From Nitrospirota bacterium (lineage in GTDB: Bacteria; Nitrospirota_A; Leptospirillia; Leptospirillales; Leptospirillaceae), in the NCBI GenBank assembly GCA_027415455.1, contig DAIBSV010000066.1, forward strand, positions 1-10,812: a DNA stretch of 10,812 nucleotides. The letters run 5' to 3'. The translations under genes were made by a program, and so were the position numbers. Position 1 is the stretch's first letter. Every line of letters starts with the position of its first letter. Below are positions 1 through 6,845 of the stretch, piece by piece. A model generated the notes under the pieces. That model did not search any database, had not been told where the DNA came from, and worked only from the letters and a program-made list of their open reading frames with translations.

Positions 1-42
1 GTGCGCGATTTCGTCGGAAAGCTCGGCTTCACCTGGCAATAG
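1..42 (+). CDS. C-terminal tail of an upstream gene, product unknown
   Basis: Frame 1 reads 13 codons (VRDFVGKLGFTWQ) to a TAG at 40-42. Third codon positions are mostly G or C, as in the neighbouring genes. The next gene's ribosome binding site begins about 20 bases later, so an operon is likely. The fragment is too short to assign a family. The aromatic, beta-strand-like ending is compatible with several protein types and I do not name one. Confidence 0.45.
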   Translation: MRDFVGKLGFTWQ

Positions 43-74
43 AACGATTCTTGAACCTGAATGAAGGAGGTCGC

Positions 75-938
75 ATGGAAAAGAGTGTGGGGAGTGGTGT
101 TCCATGGTTGCTTTCAGTCAGTCTCCTGACACTCTTGTCCGGGTGCTCCTCCGGCTCTCTCTTTCACTCCTTCTTCAGTCGACCAGGAGGCTCCTCTTCC
201 TCCGACGCACGTTTCCAGAAAGACTATCCGGAGCTCAAGGCACTCCTCAGGGACAACCACTTCCGGAAGGCGCTGGTATGGGTGCGGGACTGGGAAAAGA
301 CACGGACGCTTTCCGAAGACAACCAGCGTCTTCTTCGGAAGGACGAACGGACCATACGTCTCGTCGGGGCGGCTTATTACATGGGAGTCGCTCGAGAGAG
401 GCGCAAATCGGGCCGTCTCAAAGGAGCGCTCTCGGCTCTGGAAACAGCACGGGCATTGACGCCGGAAGATCCGACCCTCCGGACTGAAATCGAAAAAACG
501 AAAGCCCGGGTCATCGTTTCAGGCCAGGATGGGCAGGATTGGGGGGAACTTCTTGGGAAACTTCTGGCGCTAAAGGCAAAAAATCCAAAGGATGACTCTC
601 TCGACCCCACGATCGGTTGGGCTTACGGGAAGCTGTCGGAAAGCGAATACATGGCAGGCCGTTATTCATTGGCCCTTGGCCATGCACGAAAGGCGTTGTC
701 CTATAAGAAGACGGATGCGCTTGCTCTCAGGGTTCGGGACCGTGTAGAAGAAATGGTCAGGACTCTCGTAGATCGCGCGGAGAGGGAATACAGAGGCCAT
801 CAATATGCGATGTCCGCCCGGGATCTCGGAAAGGCCCTGGAGGTCGACCCTGAAAGTCGGAGAGCGCGCAAGGACTGGCAGATTCTCTCGGAGACGCCGG
901 GCGCGGTTCAGAATGCGGAAGCCAGAAATTTCAAATGA
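75..938 (+). CDS. TPR-containing lipoprotein
   Basis: A 287-residue protein with a lipoprotein signal: a hydrophobic stretch around residues 10-23 ends in the lipobox L-S-G-C, with C24 as the predicted lipidated residue. A Ser/Gly-rich linker follows (residues 25-45). The rest is helical with degenerate tetratricopeptide-like repeats at about 99-132, 181-215 and 231-262; the last ends in the characteristic KALEVDPES. TPR lipoproteins usually act as scaffolds for envelope complexes; the partner cannot be read here. I chose the ATG at 75 because AAGGAGG lies at 64-70, whereas a TTG at 51 in the same frame has no site and would put a charged tail before the signal. It ends 15 bases before the dapF homologue, so the two are probably co-transcribed. 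The TPR call is by pattern, the lipoprotein call is firm, and no specific function is assigned. Confidence 0.82.
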   Translation: MEKSVGSGVPWLLSVSLLTLLSGCSSGSLFHSFFSRPGGSSSSDARFQKDYPELKALLRDNHFRKALVWVRDWEKTRTLSEDNQRLLRKDERTIRLVGAAYYMGVARERRKSGRLKGALSALETARALTPEDPTLRTEIEKTKARVIVSGQDGQDWGELLGKLLALKAKNPKDDSLDPTIGWAYGKLSESEYMAGRYSLALGHARKALSYKKTDALALRVRDRVEEMVRTLVDRAEREYRGHQYAMSARDLGKALEVDPESRRARKDWQILSETPGAVQNAEARNFK

Positions 939-953
939 AATGAGGGTGTCATA

Positions 954-1823
954 ATGAAATTTGATTTCGTTAAAAGCCACGGGCTGGGGAATGATTACAT
1001 CGTCATGGTGAAAGGGGAGGGGACCCCTCCTTTGACCGAGGACAATATCCGTCTTATTTGCGACAGAAACTACGGTGTGGGATCGGATGGAATTCTTTTG
1101 CTTGAAAAAGACACGCCGCCCTTCGGTCTTCGAATTTTCAACCCCGACGGCTCGGAGGCCGAAAAAAGCGGAAACGGGCTACGGATCTTTTCGAAATTCC
1201 TATTCGAATACGGCTATGCAAAAGACAAGGAGTTTCCGATAGACACAGCCGGAGGACGTGTCAAATCAACGGTGCGGACCGACCCTTCGAACCGGGTTGT
1301 CGCCGTGCTGGTGGAGATGGGGACCTACACCTTCGATCCCTCGGCTGTGGGAATCAAGGACCGGAGCACTCCCATGATTGAGGAGACCTTGCAGATCAAG
1401 GGCGATGTTTCGGTAAAGGGATCCGCCCTGTCGGTCGGAAATCCGCATTTTGTTTTTTTTGTAGATGCGATCGATGAGCCCTTCATTCGGGAATTCGGGA
1501 CTCTGATAGAACATCACCCCCTTTTTCCCAGACGAATCAATACGCAGATGGTGCGGGTTGTCGGTCCGAACGAGATCGAGATCAGGATTTGGGAGCGGGG
1601 AGCGGGATACACCCAGGCCTCGGGGAGCAGCTCTTGTGCAGCCGCCTCTTGCGCCGTCTCCCTGGGAAAAGTGAAAAGTCCGGTGACGGTTCGCATGCCG
1701 GGGGGTGTCCTGCACATCGAAGTGGGAGAGGATAAGTCGCTCCGCATGGAAGGGCCGGTCGAAGAGGTGATGACAGGGTTTTTCTCAAGGGATTTTATGG
1801 ACAGGCTGACGAAGAAGACGTGA
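954..1823 (+). CDS. dapF: Diaminopimelate epimerase homologue with both catalytic Cys replaced by Ser
   Basis: A 289-residue protein of full family length with the two-lobed DapF signature. DapF converts LL- to meso-diaminopimelate for lysine and peptidoglycan synthesis, using a pair of cysteines as acid and base. Family landmarks are present: GLGNDY with N13, NPDGSE with N63, GNPH with N163, N196, and WERGAG with E214 and R215; these match the substrate-contact positions of E. coli DapF. The first catalytic position, CGNG in E. coli, is SGNG here (S72, codon AGC at 1167-1169). The second, QACGSG, is QASGSS (S223, codon TCG at 1620-1622). C228 matches a non-catalytic cysteine of the family. 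The frame is intact, so this is not a frameshift artefact. A weak GAGGGTG site precedes the ATG. It may be an epimerase with altered chemistry, a lyase or racemase on a related amino acid, or a paralogue. Family membership is sure; the dapF function is not. Confidence 0.85.
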   Translation: MKFDFVKSHGLGNDYIVMVKGEGTPPLTEDNIRLICDRNYGVGSDGILLLEKDTPPFGLRIFNPDGSEAEKSGNGLRIFSKFLFEYGYAKDKEFPIDTAGGRVKSTVRTDPSNRVVAVLVEMGTYTFDPSAVGIKDRSTPMIEETLQIKGDVSVKGSALSVGNPHFVFFVDAIDEPFIREFGTLIEHHPLFPRRINTQMVRVVGPNEIEIRIWERGAGYTQASGSSSCAAASCAVSLGKVKSPVTVRMPGGVLHIEVGEDKSLRMEGPVEEVMTGFFSRDFMDRLTKKT

Positions 1824-1841
1824 CCACCCCATGGGGGGCCT

Positions 1842-2003
1842 TCATTGTTTTAAAAAATCCAAATTTCTCAGGTGGTAGAGCGTCATCCCGATGATTCCGA
1901 TGAAAACGAGGGCGACAGGAATAAGAATCCATAACAGCGGAATCCCGATATCGTCATGCGAATTTTTCCGGTCTTCATCTTCCGGATCGAAGGGATTTGC
2001 CAT
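1842..2003 (-). CDS. Small single-span membrane protein, 53 residues
   Basis: The minus strand carries a 53-residue ORF starting MANPFDPEDEDRK, with an AAGGAGATCAA site directly before the ATG. An acidic, hydrophilic N-terminus (residues 1-20) is followed by one hydrophobic segment at about 21-42 (rich in I, L, V, with GIIGM) and a short tail YHLRNLDFLKQ. The acidic head and slightly basic tail suggest the head lies outside and the tail in the cytoplasm, but this is inference. It starts 16 bases after the stop of the GGDEF-like gene and is probably translated from the same message. It ends 18 bases from the convergent dapF homologue. I recognise no family. It could be a small subunit or partner of its neighbour. 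Confidence 0.72.
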   Translation of the reverse strand: MANPFDPEDEDRKNSHDDIGIPLLWILIPVALVFIGIIGMTLYHLRNLDFLKQ

Positions 2004-2019
2004 TTGATCTCCTTGTCGG

Positions 2020-3330
2020 TCACTCTTCGGTCTGTTTTTTATACAAAGGTTGGGATTCCTGGTCTTTGAAAACGCTTCTGATCAAGTTCATTGGACCCTT
2101 TGGGGTCTCAGGATAGGAAAGCCATCCGAAGGTGATCAGAGACGACTGCTCCCTGTTCAGTCCCAGCAGGATGTCCCGGACCCGCTCTATAATGGAGTCT
2201 GCATGTTGCGGATCCATTGCCGGAAGTATCAGCAGATATTCCCGGTGGGCGATATGGGCGATTTCGTCGTAGAATCTCAGAATGCTCCTGGCCTTGATCA
2301 TGAGCGACTTGTGATTCGGAATTTCGGTTCTGATCCCGATCAATCCAAAGCCGATTCCGGTAATCCTGTGTTCCTCGATCAGGGCTTCCATCAAAAGCAG
2401 TGCATCCCGGCGGTCCAGGAAGCCTGATTCGGGCTCTCTTGCGGCGGGAATCAGATCTCCCAGGTTCTTGCGGATATCGAAAAGCTTTTTCGAGAGCGCC
2501 TGCGCCTTGGGTTGAAAAGAACTGAGCCCGGGAAGTTCCCTTTTTTTTGATTCGGGACGAAAGAGCCGGATCTTTCCGAAAAAGGTGCGATTGTAAAGAA
2601 GGGGAAAATCAGCCCAGTAGCCTTCTCCCGGATTCTTTGCGAAAAGGATACGTCTGAAGGGGAGTATGGATCGGGACTCCTCTGTAGAGAGGGATTCGGC
2701 AATCCGTTTTTGGGGTTGGTCCGGGTTGTTCCTTATTCGCCAGAATTCGGCAGAAGGGGACCATGACGAGGTTTTTGCAAGATAGATCTGCGCCATGTCC
2801 GCATTTGAGTCGACCGCCAGTTCATCCAGGAAAAAATGGTCGATCAGGAGTTCGTCGCTGACACTTCGCACGACCGTTCTTGAAGGAGTCCGGAGTCGTC
2901 GCCCCAGGAGAAGCAGGCCCTCCTTGGCGCCTTCATCGAGCGTATCCGAGACTCTCTCGAGAAAGAAGGGATCCTCGGAACTCTCTTTTTCCGTTGGGAC
3001 CTTGAGGATGAACCGGGTCTTTCCCGATCCGGGATCGGGGAGGCCGATAAGGGAAGGGGTGGGAGAGGTGGTGGAAAACCAATCCCAAAAGTGCCCTTTC
3101 GTTTCTCCTGAAAGGGGCAGTGCAATCTGGTTGGAATAGTCAGCCAGGGTAAACCTGGGAAATACAGCCCTCACAAGGTTCCATCGCTTCAGGAAAAGGG
3201 AATTGGCAACAATGATTTGGGATCTTGAAAGAAATAGGGAAAACGAAAAGTCCGACCCGGAAAGAAGGGAGTCGATTTCCAGGAGTGCCTGATCATTTTT
3301 GAAAAGCGAGGGCCTGATCAATAGATTCAT
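2020..3330 (-). CDS. GAF-like protein with degenerate GGDEF domain
   Basis: A 436-residue soluble protein with no signal peptide or membrane span. The C-terminal part (about 300-425) follows the GGDEF layout: a DRRDALLLMEALIEE helix, a GIGFGLIGI strand, ILRFYDEIAHIAHREYLLILP and a closing ITFGWLSYP strand. The active-site loop that reads GGDEF in diguanylate cyclases is AHREY here (361-365), so both glycines and the metal-binding acid are lost and c-di-GMP synthesis is not expected. The middle (about 150-285) resembles a GAF domain: a helix with FFLDELAVDSNADMAQIYLAK, a WADFPLLYNRTFFGKIRLF strand pair, then a long helix. The first 130 residues are unassigned. The likely role is sensing or regulatory binding rather than catalysis. 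An AGGAG lies about 13 bases upstream of the ATG, which is rather far. The 53-residue membrane protein follows 16 bases after the stop. Confidence 0.7.
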   Translation of the reverse strand: MNLLIRPSLFKNDQALLEIDSLLSGSDFSFSLFLSRSQIIVANSLFLKRWNLVRAVFPRFTLADYSNQIALPLSGETKGHFWDWFSTTSPTPSLIGLPDPGSGKTRFILKVPTEKESSEDPFFLERVSDTLDEGAKEGLLLLGRRLRTPSRTVVRSVSDELLIDHFFLDELAVDSNADMAQIYLAKTSSWSPSAEFWRIRNNPDQPQKRIAESLSTEESRSILPFRRILFAKNPGEGYWADFPLLYNRTFFGKIRLFRPESKKRELPGLSSFQPKAQALSKKLFDIRKNLGDLIPAAREPESGFLDRRDALLLMEALIEEHRITGIGFGLIGIRTEIPNHKSLMIKARSILRFYDEIAHIAHREYLLILPAMDPQHADSIIERVRDILLGLNREQSSLITFGWLSYPETPKGPMNLIRSVFKDQESQPLYKKQTEE

Positions 3331-3379
3331 CGTGGCCTGTCGACTCCTCTCAAAATGAGTGAACCCTCGGAGCTCTTGG

Positions 3380-3408
3380 TTTACAGACGAGGGGATCGAC
3401 TCTAATTT
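3380..3408 (+). promoter_or_regulatory. Candidate sigma70-type promoter for the methyltransferase gene
   Basis: TTTACA at 3380-3385 (5 of 6 to TTGACA), a 17-base spacer, then TAATTT at 3403-3408 (matching T1, A2 and T6 of the -10 box). Transcription would start near 3415, leaving a leader of about 13 bases that carries the ribosome binding site. It lies in the divergent gap between the GGDEF-like gene and the methyltransferase gene. The -10 match is only fair. Confidence 0.35.
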
Positions 3409-3427
3409 AGCACGAGGAACCCCATTG

Positions 3428-4090
3428 ATGGAAACCGACAGGAAGGTGTATGATCGCCAAAATCGGTTTTTCTCTGAGGCCTATCATTCCGGAAAAATTG
3501 GTTGGCCAAGAGAAGGTCCGACGAGGCTTGTGAGTCAGATCATTGAATCATCCATCGGCTCAGTTCCCGGGACTGTCTTGGAGATTGGGTCAGGTGAGGG
3601 ACGGAATCTCGCCCCTTTTCTTGAACGGGGATGGGACGTTGTTGCCATGGATTTCTTGGTAGATCCGCTTCGGATGGCGAGGGAGCGTATCTCTGATGGA
3701 GGGGGAGGTCGGGTCTTTTTTGTTCAGGGCGATCTTTTTCACCTGCCCTTTCATCCTGCGAGCTTTGATGTCGTTTTCGACTTCGGGGTTTACCATCATC
3801 TGCGCCGTCCCGAAAGGGAAAAGTATCCTTCGTGGGTCGCTCGTCTGCTGAAGCCTGGAGGGTTGGCCGGGTTGGGGGTTTTTTCAGACCTTTTTCGGCA
3901 TTTCCCAGGAGAAGTGCGGCGTCGGAACTTCATCACCCACCGTGGACATCATGACGTCTTCTTCAAGGAAAAGGACCTTCCCGCTCTGATGGGAAGAGGA
4001 TTCTCTCTGTTGTCCACAGGAGAGGAGCGTCCCGGAGCCCTCGATCATTACCGGCTGGCGGTCTATCGGAAAAACCGTGAAGAGCCTTAA
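3428..4090 (+). CDS. Class I SAM-dependent methyltransferase
   Basis: A 220-residue protein with a Rossmann methyltransferase core. Motif I is LEIGSGEGRN (51-60). The acidic residue after strand 2 is D75 in VVAMDF, the motif II region is GDLFHLPF (101-108), and FDVVFDFGVYHHL (113-125) and LLKPGGLAGLGVF (140-152) complete the set. The layout resembles the small-molecule and TehB-like methyltransferases, but the substrate is not readable. The N-terminal stretch ending in GWPREGPTRLV (25-35) is typical of the acceptor-side lid. I chose the ATG at 3428 because GAGGAA at 3414-3419 sits 8 bases ahead and it is downstream of the candidate promoter; a GTG at 3359 in the same frame has no site. The 99-residue protein follows 29 bases later and is likely co-transcribed. 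Confidence 0.82.
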   Translation: METDRKVYDRQNRFFSEAYHSGKIGWPREGPTRLVSQIIESSIGSVPGTVLEIGSGEGRNLAPFLERGWDVVAMDFLVDPLRMARERISDGGGGRVFFVQGDLFHLPFHPASFDVVFDFGVYHHLRRPEREKYPSWVARLLKPGGLAGLGVFSDLFRHFPGEVRRRNFITHRGHHDVFFKEKDLPALMGRGFSLLSTGEERPGALDHYRLAVYRKNREEP

Positions 4091-4119
4091 CCTGAATCAG
4101 CTTTTGAAAGGGAAGACAG

Positions 4120-4419
4120 ATGGAACACCGTCCTATCGCATTCGCCTTTGAAATCGGGGAGACCGTTCTAGTCAAAATCACGAACCAGATCGGTCTCGTG
4201 GAAAGCCGCACGAGAGGATACTGGAAGGCCAACGAATATGATGTGATCATCCCTCCGGAAAACGCCCGCATGCGGGTTCGCGAGGAAAACCTTTCCCACG
4301 TGCCTCATGAATACGTCCTCACACGCCTTCCAACGATGGCGGGCTTGTCCTCGCCTCCCAAATTTCTGAATGTCCCGGGAGATGACAGAACATCCGGATC
4401 CGCCCTTCCCTCGCACTGA
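4120..4419 (+). CDS. Small hypothetical protein, possible SH3/KOW-like fold
   Basis: A 99-residue soluble protein of unrecognised family. Residues 10-60 alternate short strands and turns: FEIGETVLVKI, QIGLVESR, EYDVIIPPENARMRVREENL. That spacing, with a glycine turn and a final V-x-x-E-x-L element, is reminiscent of small beta-barrel (SH3/KOW or Tudor-like) proteins that bind nucleic acid or proteins, but this is a pattern guess. The last 30 residues are low in hydrophobics and probably flexible. AAAGGGAAGACAG precedes the ATG. It follows the methyltransferase gene by 29 bases and is followed by the hairpin at 4457-4494, making it the last gene of that unit. Confidence 0.65.
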   Translation: MEHRPIAFAFEIGETVLVKITNQIGLVESRTRGYWKANEYDVIIPPENARMRVREENLSHVPHEYVLTRLPTMAGLSSPPKFLNVPGDDRTSGSALPSH

Positions 4420-4456
4420 TGTTCTTTTTTTGAGGCACTCCCGTTCAAGCGTCAAA

Positions 4457-4494
4457 TAAAAAAAGGGGACCTTTCCAAAGGTCCCCTTTTTTTA
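4457..4494. terminator. Bidirectional intrinsic terminator
   Basis: A perfect 18-base-pair inverted repeat around a CC centre: seven A's, then GGGGACCTTT, CC, AAAGGTCCCC and seven T's. The G/C-rich core with an A tract on one side and a T tract on the other works in both directions. It lies between the 99-residue gene (stop at 4419, plus) and the rhodanese gene (stop at 4587, minus), so it can end both converging transcripts. Confidence 0.92.
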
Positions 4495-4586
4495 TCTCCG
4501 GAATGGCAGGCTCTGTCAGTGTGATAACGGGCGACAATGAAGATGTCTGCAGCAAAGCCAGACGAGCCGTGTGACTGTCGAACGTG

Positions 4587-4931
4587 TCAGTAACGGGGGA
4601 GGGAATGGTCGGCATGGAGGGCATAGGCATCAATGCCCCCATGAAGGTTCTTGACCTTTTCAAAGCCCATTTTCTTGAGAAACTGGCAAGCCTGCAGGCT
4701 GCGGACCCCATGGTGGCAATAGACGACAATATCCTTTTCGCGGTCGATCTGAGAAAGTTTCTGGGGAAGCTGTGCGAGGGGAATGTGAAGGGCGTTCTCG
4801 ATCTTGACCCGGGAATGTTCCCAGTTCTCCCTGACGTCCAGAATCACAAGATCGTCACCTTGGTCGATCCTTTCCTTCAGATCTGAGGGGTGAAGCTGCA
4901 AATCCTTATTTCCTGAGAAGAATCCAAACAT
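4587..4931 (-). CDS. Single-domain rhodanese-like protein
   Basis: A 114-residue single rhodanese domain, a sulfurtransferase fold that carries sulfane sulfur as a cysteine persulfide. The N-terminal half contains LVILDVRENWEHSRVKIENALHIPL, the typical D-V-R-E ... I-x-x-A-x-x-I-P-L motif. The active-site loop is CHHGVRS with C72 as catalytic residue, and NLHGGIDAY (95-103) is the usual C-terminal signature. No signal peptide is visible, so it should be cytoplasmic. I chose the ATG at 4931 because AGGAGG lies 9 bases ahead; an in-frame start at 5024 would overlap the upstream gene. It follows the exported 472-residue protein by 64 bases on the same strand, and the shared terminator lies downstream. 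The sulfur acceptor is unknown; possible roles are thiosulfate or persulfide handling and Fe-S or cyanide metabolism. Confidence 0.9.
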   Translation of the reverse strand: MFGFFSGNKDLQLHPSDLKERIDQGDDLVILDVRENWEHSRVKIENALHIPLAQLPQKLSQIDREKDIVVYCHHGVRSLQACQFLKKMGFEKVKNLHGGIDAYALHADHSLPRY

Positions 4932-4995
4932 TCCTTGAAACCTCCTGAGGGATGGGCAGGGGAAAGGGTTATTCCCCCCGCCAAGCCGCCTCTCT

Positions 4996-6414
4996 TTATT
5001 TCGTAATCGTAAAATCATCTGCAAGATTCAGGTCGGTGGTATCCAGCGTGGACAGAATCCCATGCGCGGCCCGTCCGCCCCCGATGACGGCATCAATGTT
5101 GCCGTTCTTCGAAAAGACTGGGGTCGAACCTTTTTCAGTTTCTATTATAAATTTTACCGCGTCGCCCTCGATGGAAACAACCTTTATTCTGGCGTATCCG
5201 CCAAAAAGGGAGACCGGTTTCCCGGGCGAGAGCGCCAAAGCTCGGGTGTTGTAAATCATGGCCCCGATGTGGTGGGCAATGGGACAGGCAATCGGGAAGT
5301 AGGCGACGTGACGGATCCCGAAGTTCATCCGGTTTGTGTCCCAACGCGCGACTCCTCCATAAACCCAGAGATGAACCGAGTTCTTCTCGATGGCATCATG
5401 GGGCCATAGGACGACGGCCATCGAGCCATGGATCGCGATCATCCGGCTCCTGAGTGAAGGATCCTCGGGCAGTGTCGCACTGTTCAGGGTCACAAGGGTC
5501 CGGCTTAGAATCTTGCGGCCGTTGTGGATAAAGTCTACGGTGACCCGGGATTGATTCTGTTCGATCCGCTTGATCACGACCTTGTCAGCCCCTTTGCCAA
5601 AGATCTGTCCTTCCTTGGCTGATCCTTCGAAAAGTTTCGACTGGGCCCACCATTCCCGATGAATCGATGTTCCGGTAAGGGATGCGAAGGTCACCCCTTT
5701 TTTTCCTGCACTTTGGATGACTCCCTGAAGATAGGTCATGGGTTTCTGGTCCGGACGATCGGGGGAAGGATTCTCCCATCGCTCGGTGAAGGCCCAGGGT
5801 CGGATCGAAACCCCGTCAAAGGTCCGCCAGATCACGATCGGGTTGGGGATGACTTTCGGCACGGGGGGCAGAAGCATGGTGTAGAGATGATTCCCTGCGA
5901 CAGTCAGTTTTTTTGGAAAGACCTTGACGTGTTTGACGATGTGGATGCGGGCATCATAATCGACGAAATAATAACGTTTTCCGAGAAAGTAGTCGCTGGC
6001 GCCGGTCATGGGAAGTTCACCTCTGGCCGGAGAGGCGTCGAAGTAGAGTCCTCCGGCGGGAATGACCACCTTTCCGTTCTTGATGCGAGATCCCCGGATC
6101 ACCAGCATTTCATATTTCGGAATGGTCACCTTCATGGAATTGGTGACCTTTTTGCCATGAATCCATCCCGGTATTCCTGCAAAGTCGAAGATCGGCCGAG
6201 ACGGAACCAGTGTGGCCCCGGGAATGGTGGGAGCCGTCCCCCGATCAACCGGATAAAAAAGGCCCGGGGGAAAGGGAGGAAGAACGGAATTCGCAGCAAG
6301 GACATTGGCCGGGAAGGAAGAGGCAAAGGCGAGAATCATGACAGAAGGGGCCACTTTCAGAAGCTTTTGACGGAACGGCTCTTTTTCAAGGGATTGACGG
6401 CATTCGATGGGCAT
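4996..6414 (-). CDS. Exported protein of unknown function, 472 residues
   Basis: A signal peptide is clear: basic RQKLLK (15-20), hydrophobic VAPSVMILAFASS (21-33), and a cleavage site after VLA at about residue 40. The mature protein, about 430 residues, is rich in beta-strand-like stretches, with many Trp, Tyr and Pro and no further membrane span. Its only cysteine after the signal is C377, in FPIACPIAHHIG, next to H381 and H382; this cluster could bind metal or heme, but there is no CxxCH motif. The ORF stays open upstream to 6888, but AGGAGGG directly before the ATG at 6414 and the signal peptide fix that start. I recognise no family. The rhodanese gene follows 64 bases downstream. Confidence 0.75.
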   Translation of the reverse strand: MPIECRQSLEKEPFRQKLLKVAPSVMILAFASSFPANVLAANSVLPPFPPGLFYPVDRGTAPTIPGATLVPSRPIFDFAGIPGWIHGKKVTNSMKVTIPKYEMLVIRGSRIKNGKVVIPAGGLYFDASPARGELPMTGASDYFLGKRYYFVDYDARIHIVKHVKVFPKKLTVAGNHLYTMLLPPVPKVIPNPIVIWRTFDGVSIRPWAFTERWENPSPDRPDQKPMTYLQGVIQSAGKKGVTFASLTGTSIHREWWAQSKLFEGSAKEGQIFGKGADKVVIKRIEQNQSRVTVDFIHNGRKILSRTLVTLNSATLPEDPSLRSRMIAIHGSMAVVLWPHDAIEKNSVHLWVYGGVARWDTNRMNFGIRHVAYFPIACPIAHHIGAMIYNTRALALSPGKPVSLFGGYARIKVVSIEGDAVKFIIETEKGSTPVFSKNGNIDAVIGGGRAAHGILSTLDTTDLNLADDFTITK

Positions 6415-6845
6415 GAACCCTCCTGTGAGAAGACGTTGAGTTGGGCAATACAAGTCTGTTTTGCGACCGGGGCTGCCAATCCATAATGACAATAGATCTT
6501 GGTCGCTTCTGGCGATTCCCGGAGCATAAGCCATCCCTGGCGGCGTCATCATGGGGCGCATTGACGACTTCCTCCGCCACGTCAACCGCCTCGGTGTCCA
6601 GGTTGGCGGGGATTCTGACATGTGCGATAGGACGAGGACTATGGAGAAATTTCTGGAACAGGAGCTCCAGGATCCCGTCATCAGGCTAGCCATTGGAGGG
6701 GGAAAGGACTTCTTGGGCACCCAAGATAGTCCTATTGTAACCCGAGGAAATCTCCGATAAAGACATTGTTTCTTATGAAGCGGAAAAGGAATCCAAATAG
6801 GGATTGGCTGAGTCCCGAAACTTATTTCAATTAGAGGGCAGACAC
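6415..6845. other. 431-base divergent intergenic region
   Basis: This gap separates the exported-protein gene (minus) from the beta-barrel gene (plus) and should hold promoters for both. I see no strong sigma70 pair. TTGTAA (6735-6740) followed by GATAAA (6756-6761) has only a 15-base spacer and is weak. A perfect CTTGGG-CA-CCCAAG inverted repeat lies at 6712-6725. A doubtful 69-codon ORF occupies 6551-6760. Both strands keep coding-like frames across 6551-6720, which may reflect the base composition or a decayed gene. Confidence 0.5.
6551..6760 (+). CDS. Doubtful small ORF, 69 residues
   Basis: This ORF starts MGRIDDFLRHVNRLG and keeps G or C in about three quarters of third codon positions over its first 45 codons, similar to real genes here. 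The start has only a weak GGCGG upstream. The opposite strand also has an open frame over the same bases, so the coding sense is ambiguous. The product is soluble and charged, with no motif I recognise, and its second half is less gene-like. It may be a real small protein, a remnant of a decayed gene, or chance. Confidence 0.25.
   Translation: MGRIDDFLRHVNRLGVQVGGDSDMCDRTRTMEKFLEQELQDPVIRLAIGGGKDFLGTQDSPIVTRGNLR

Noticed and set aside
1827..1834. CCCCATGGGG palindrome after the dapF homologue
   Set aside because: It has no loop and no T tract, so it is not a credible terminator; likely chance in G/C-rich sequence.
3013..3030. GSGKT in the GGDEF-like protein (residues 101-105), resembling a Walker A loop
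   Set aside because: The first glycine of the GxxxxGKT pattern is a proline (P98), and no Walker B or P-loop strand surrounds it.
4932..5024. N-terminal extension of the rhodanese to 5024
   Set aside because: It would overlap the upstream gene, while a strong AGGAGG site sits before the ATG at 4931.
6735..6761. TTGTAA and GATAAA as promoter boxes for the beta-barrel gene
   Set aside because: A spacer of only 15 bases and a mediocre match; kept only as a remark in the intergenic entry.
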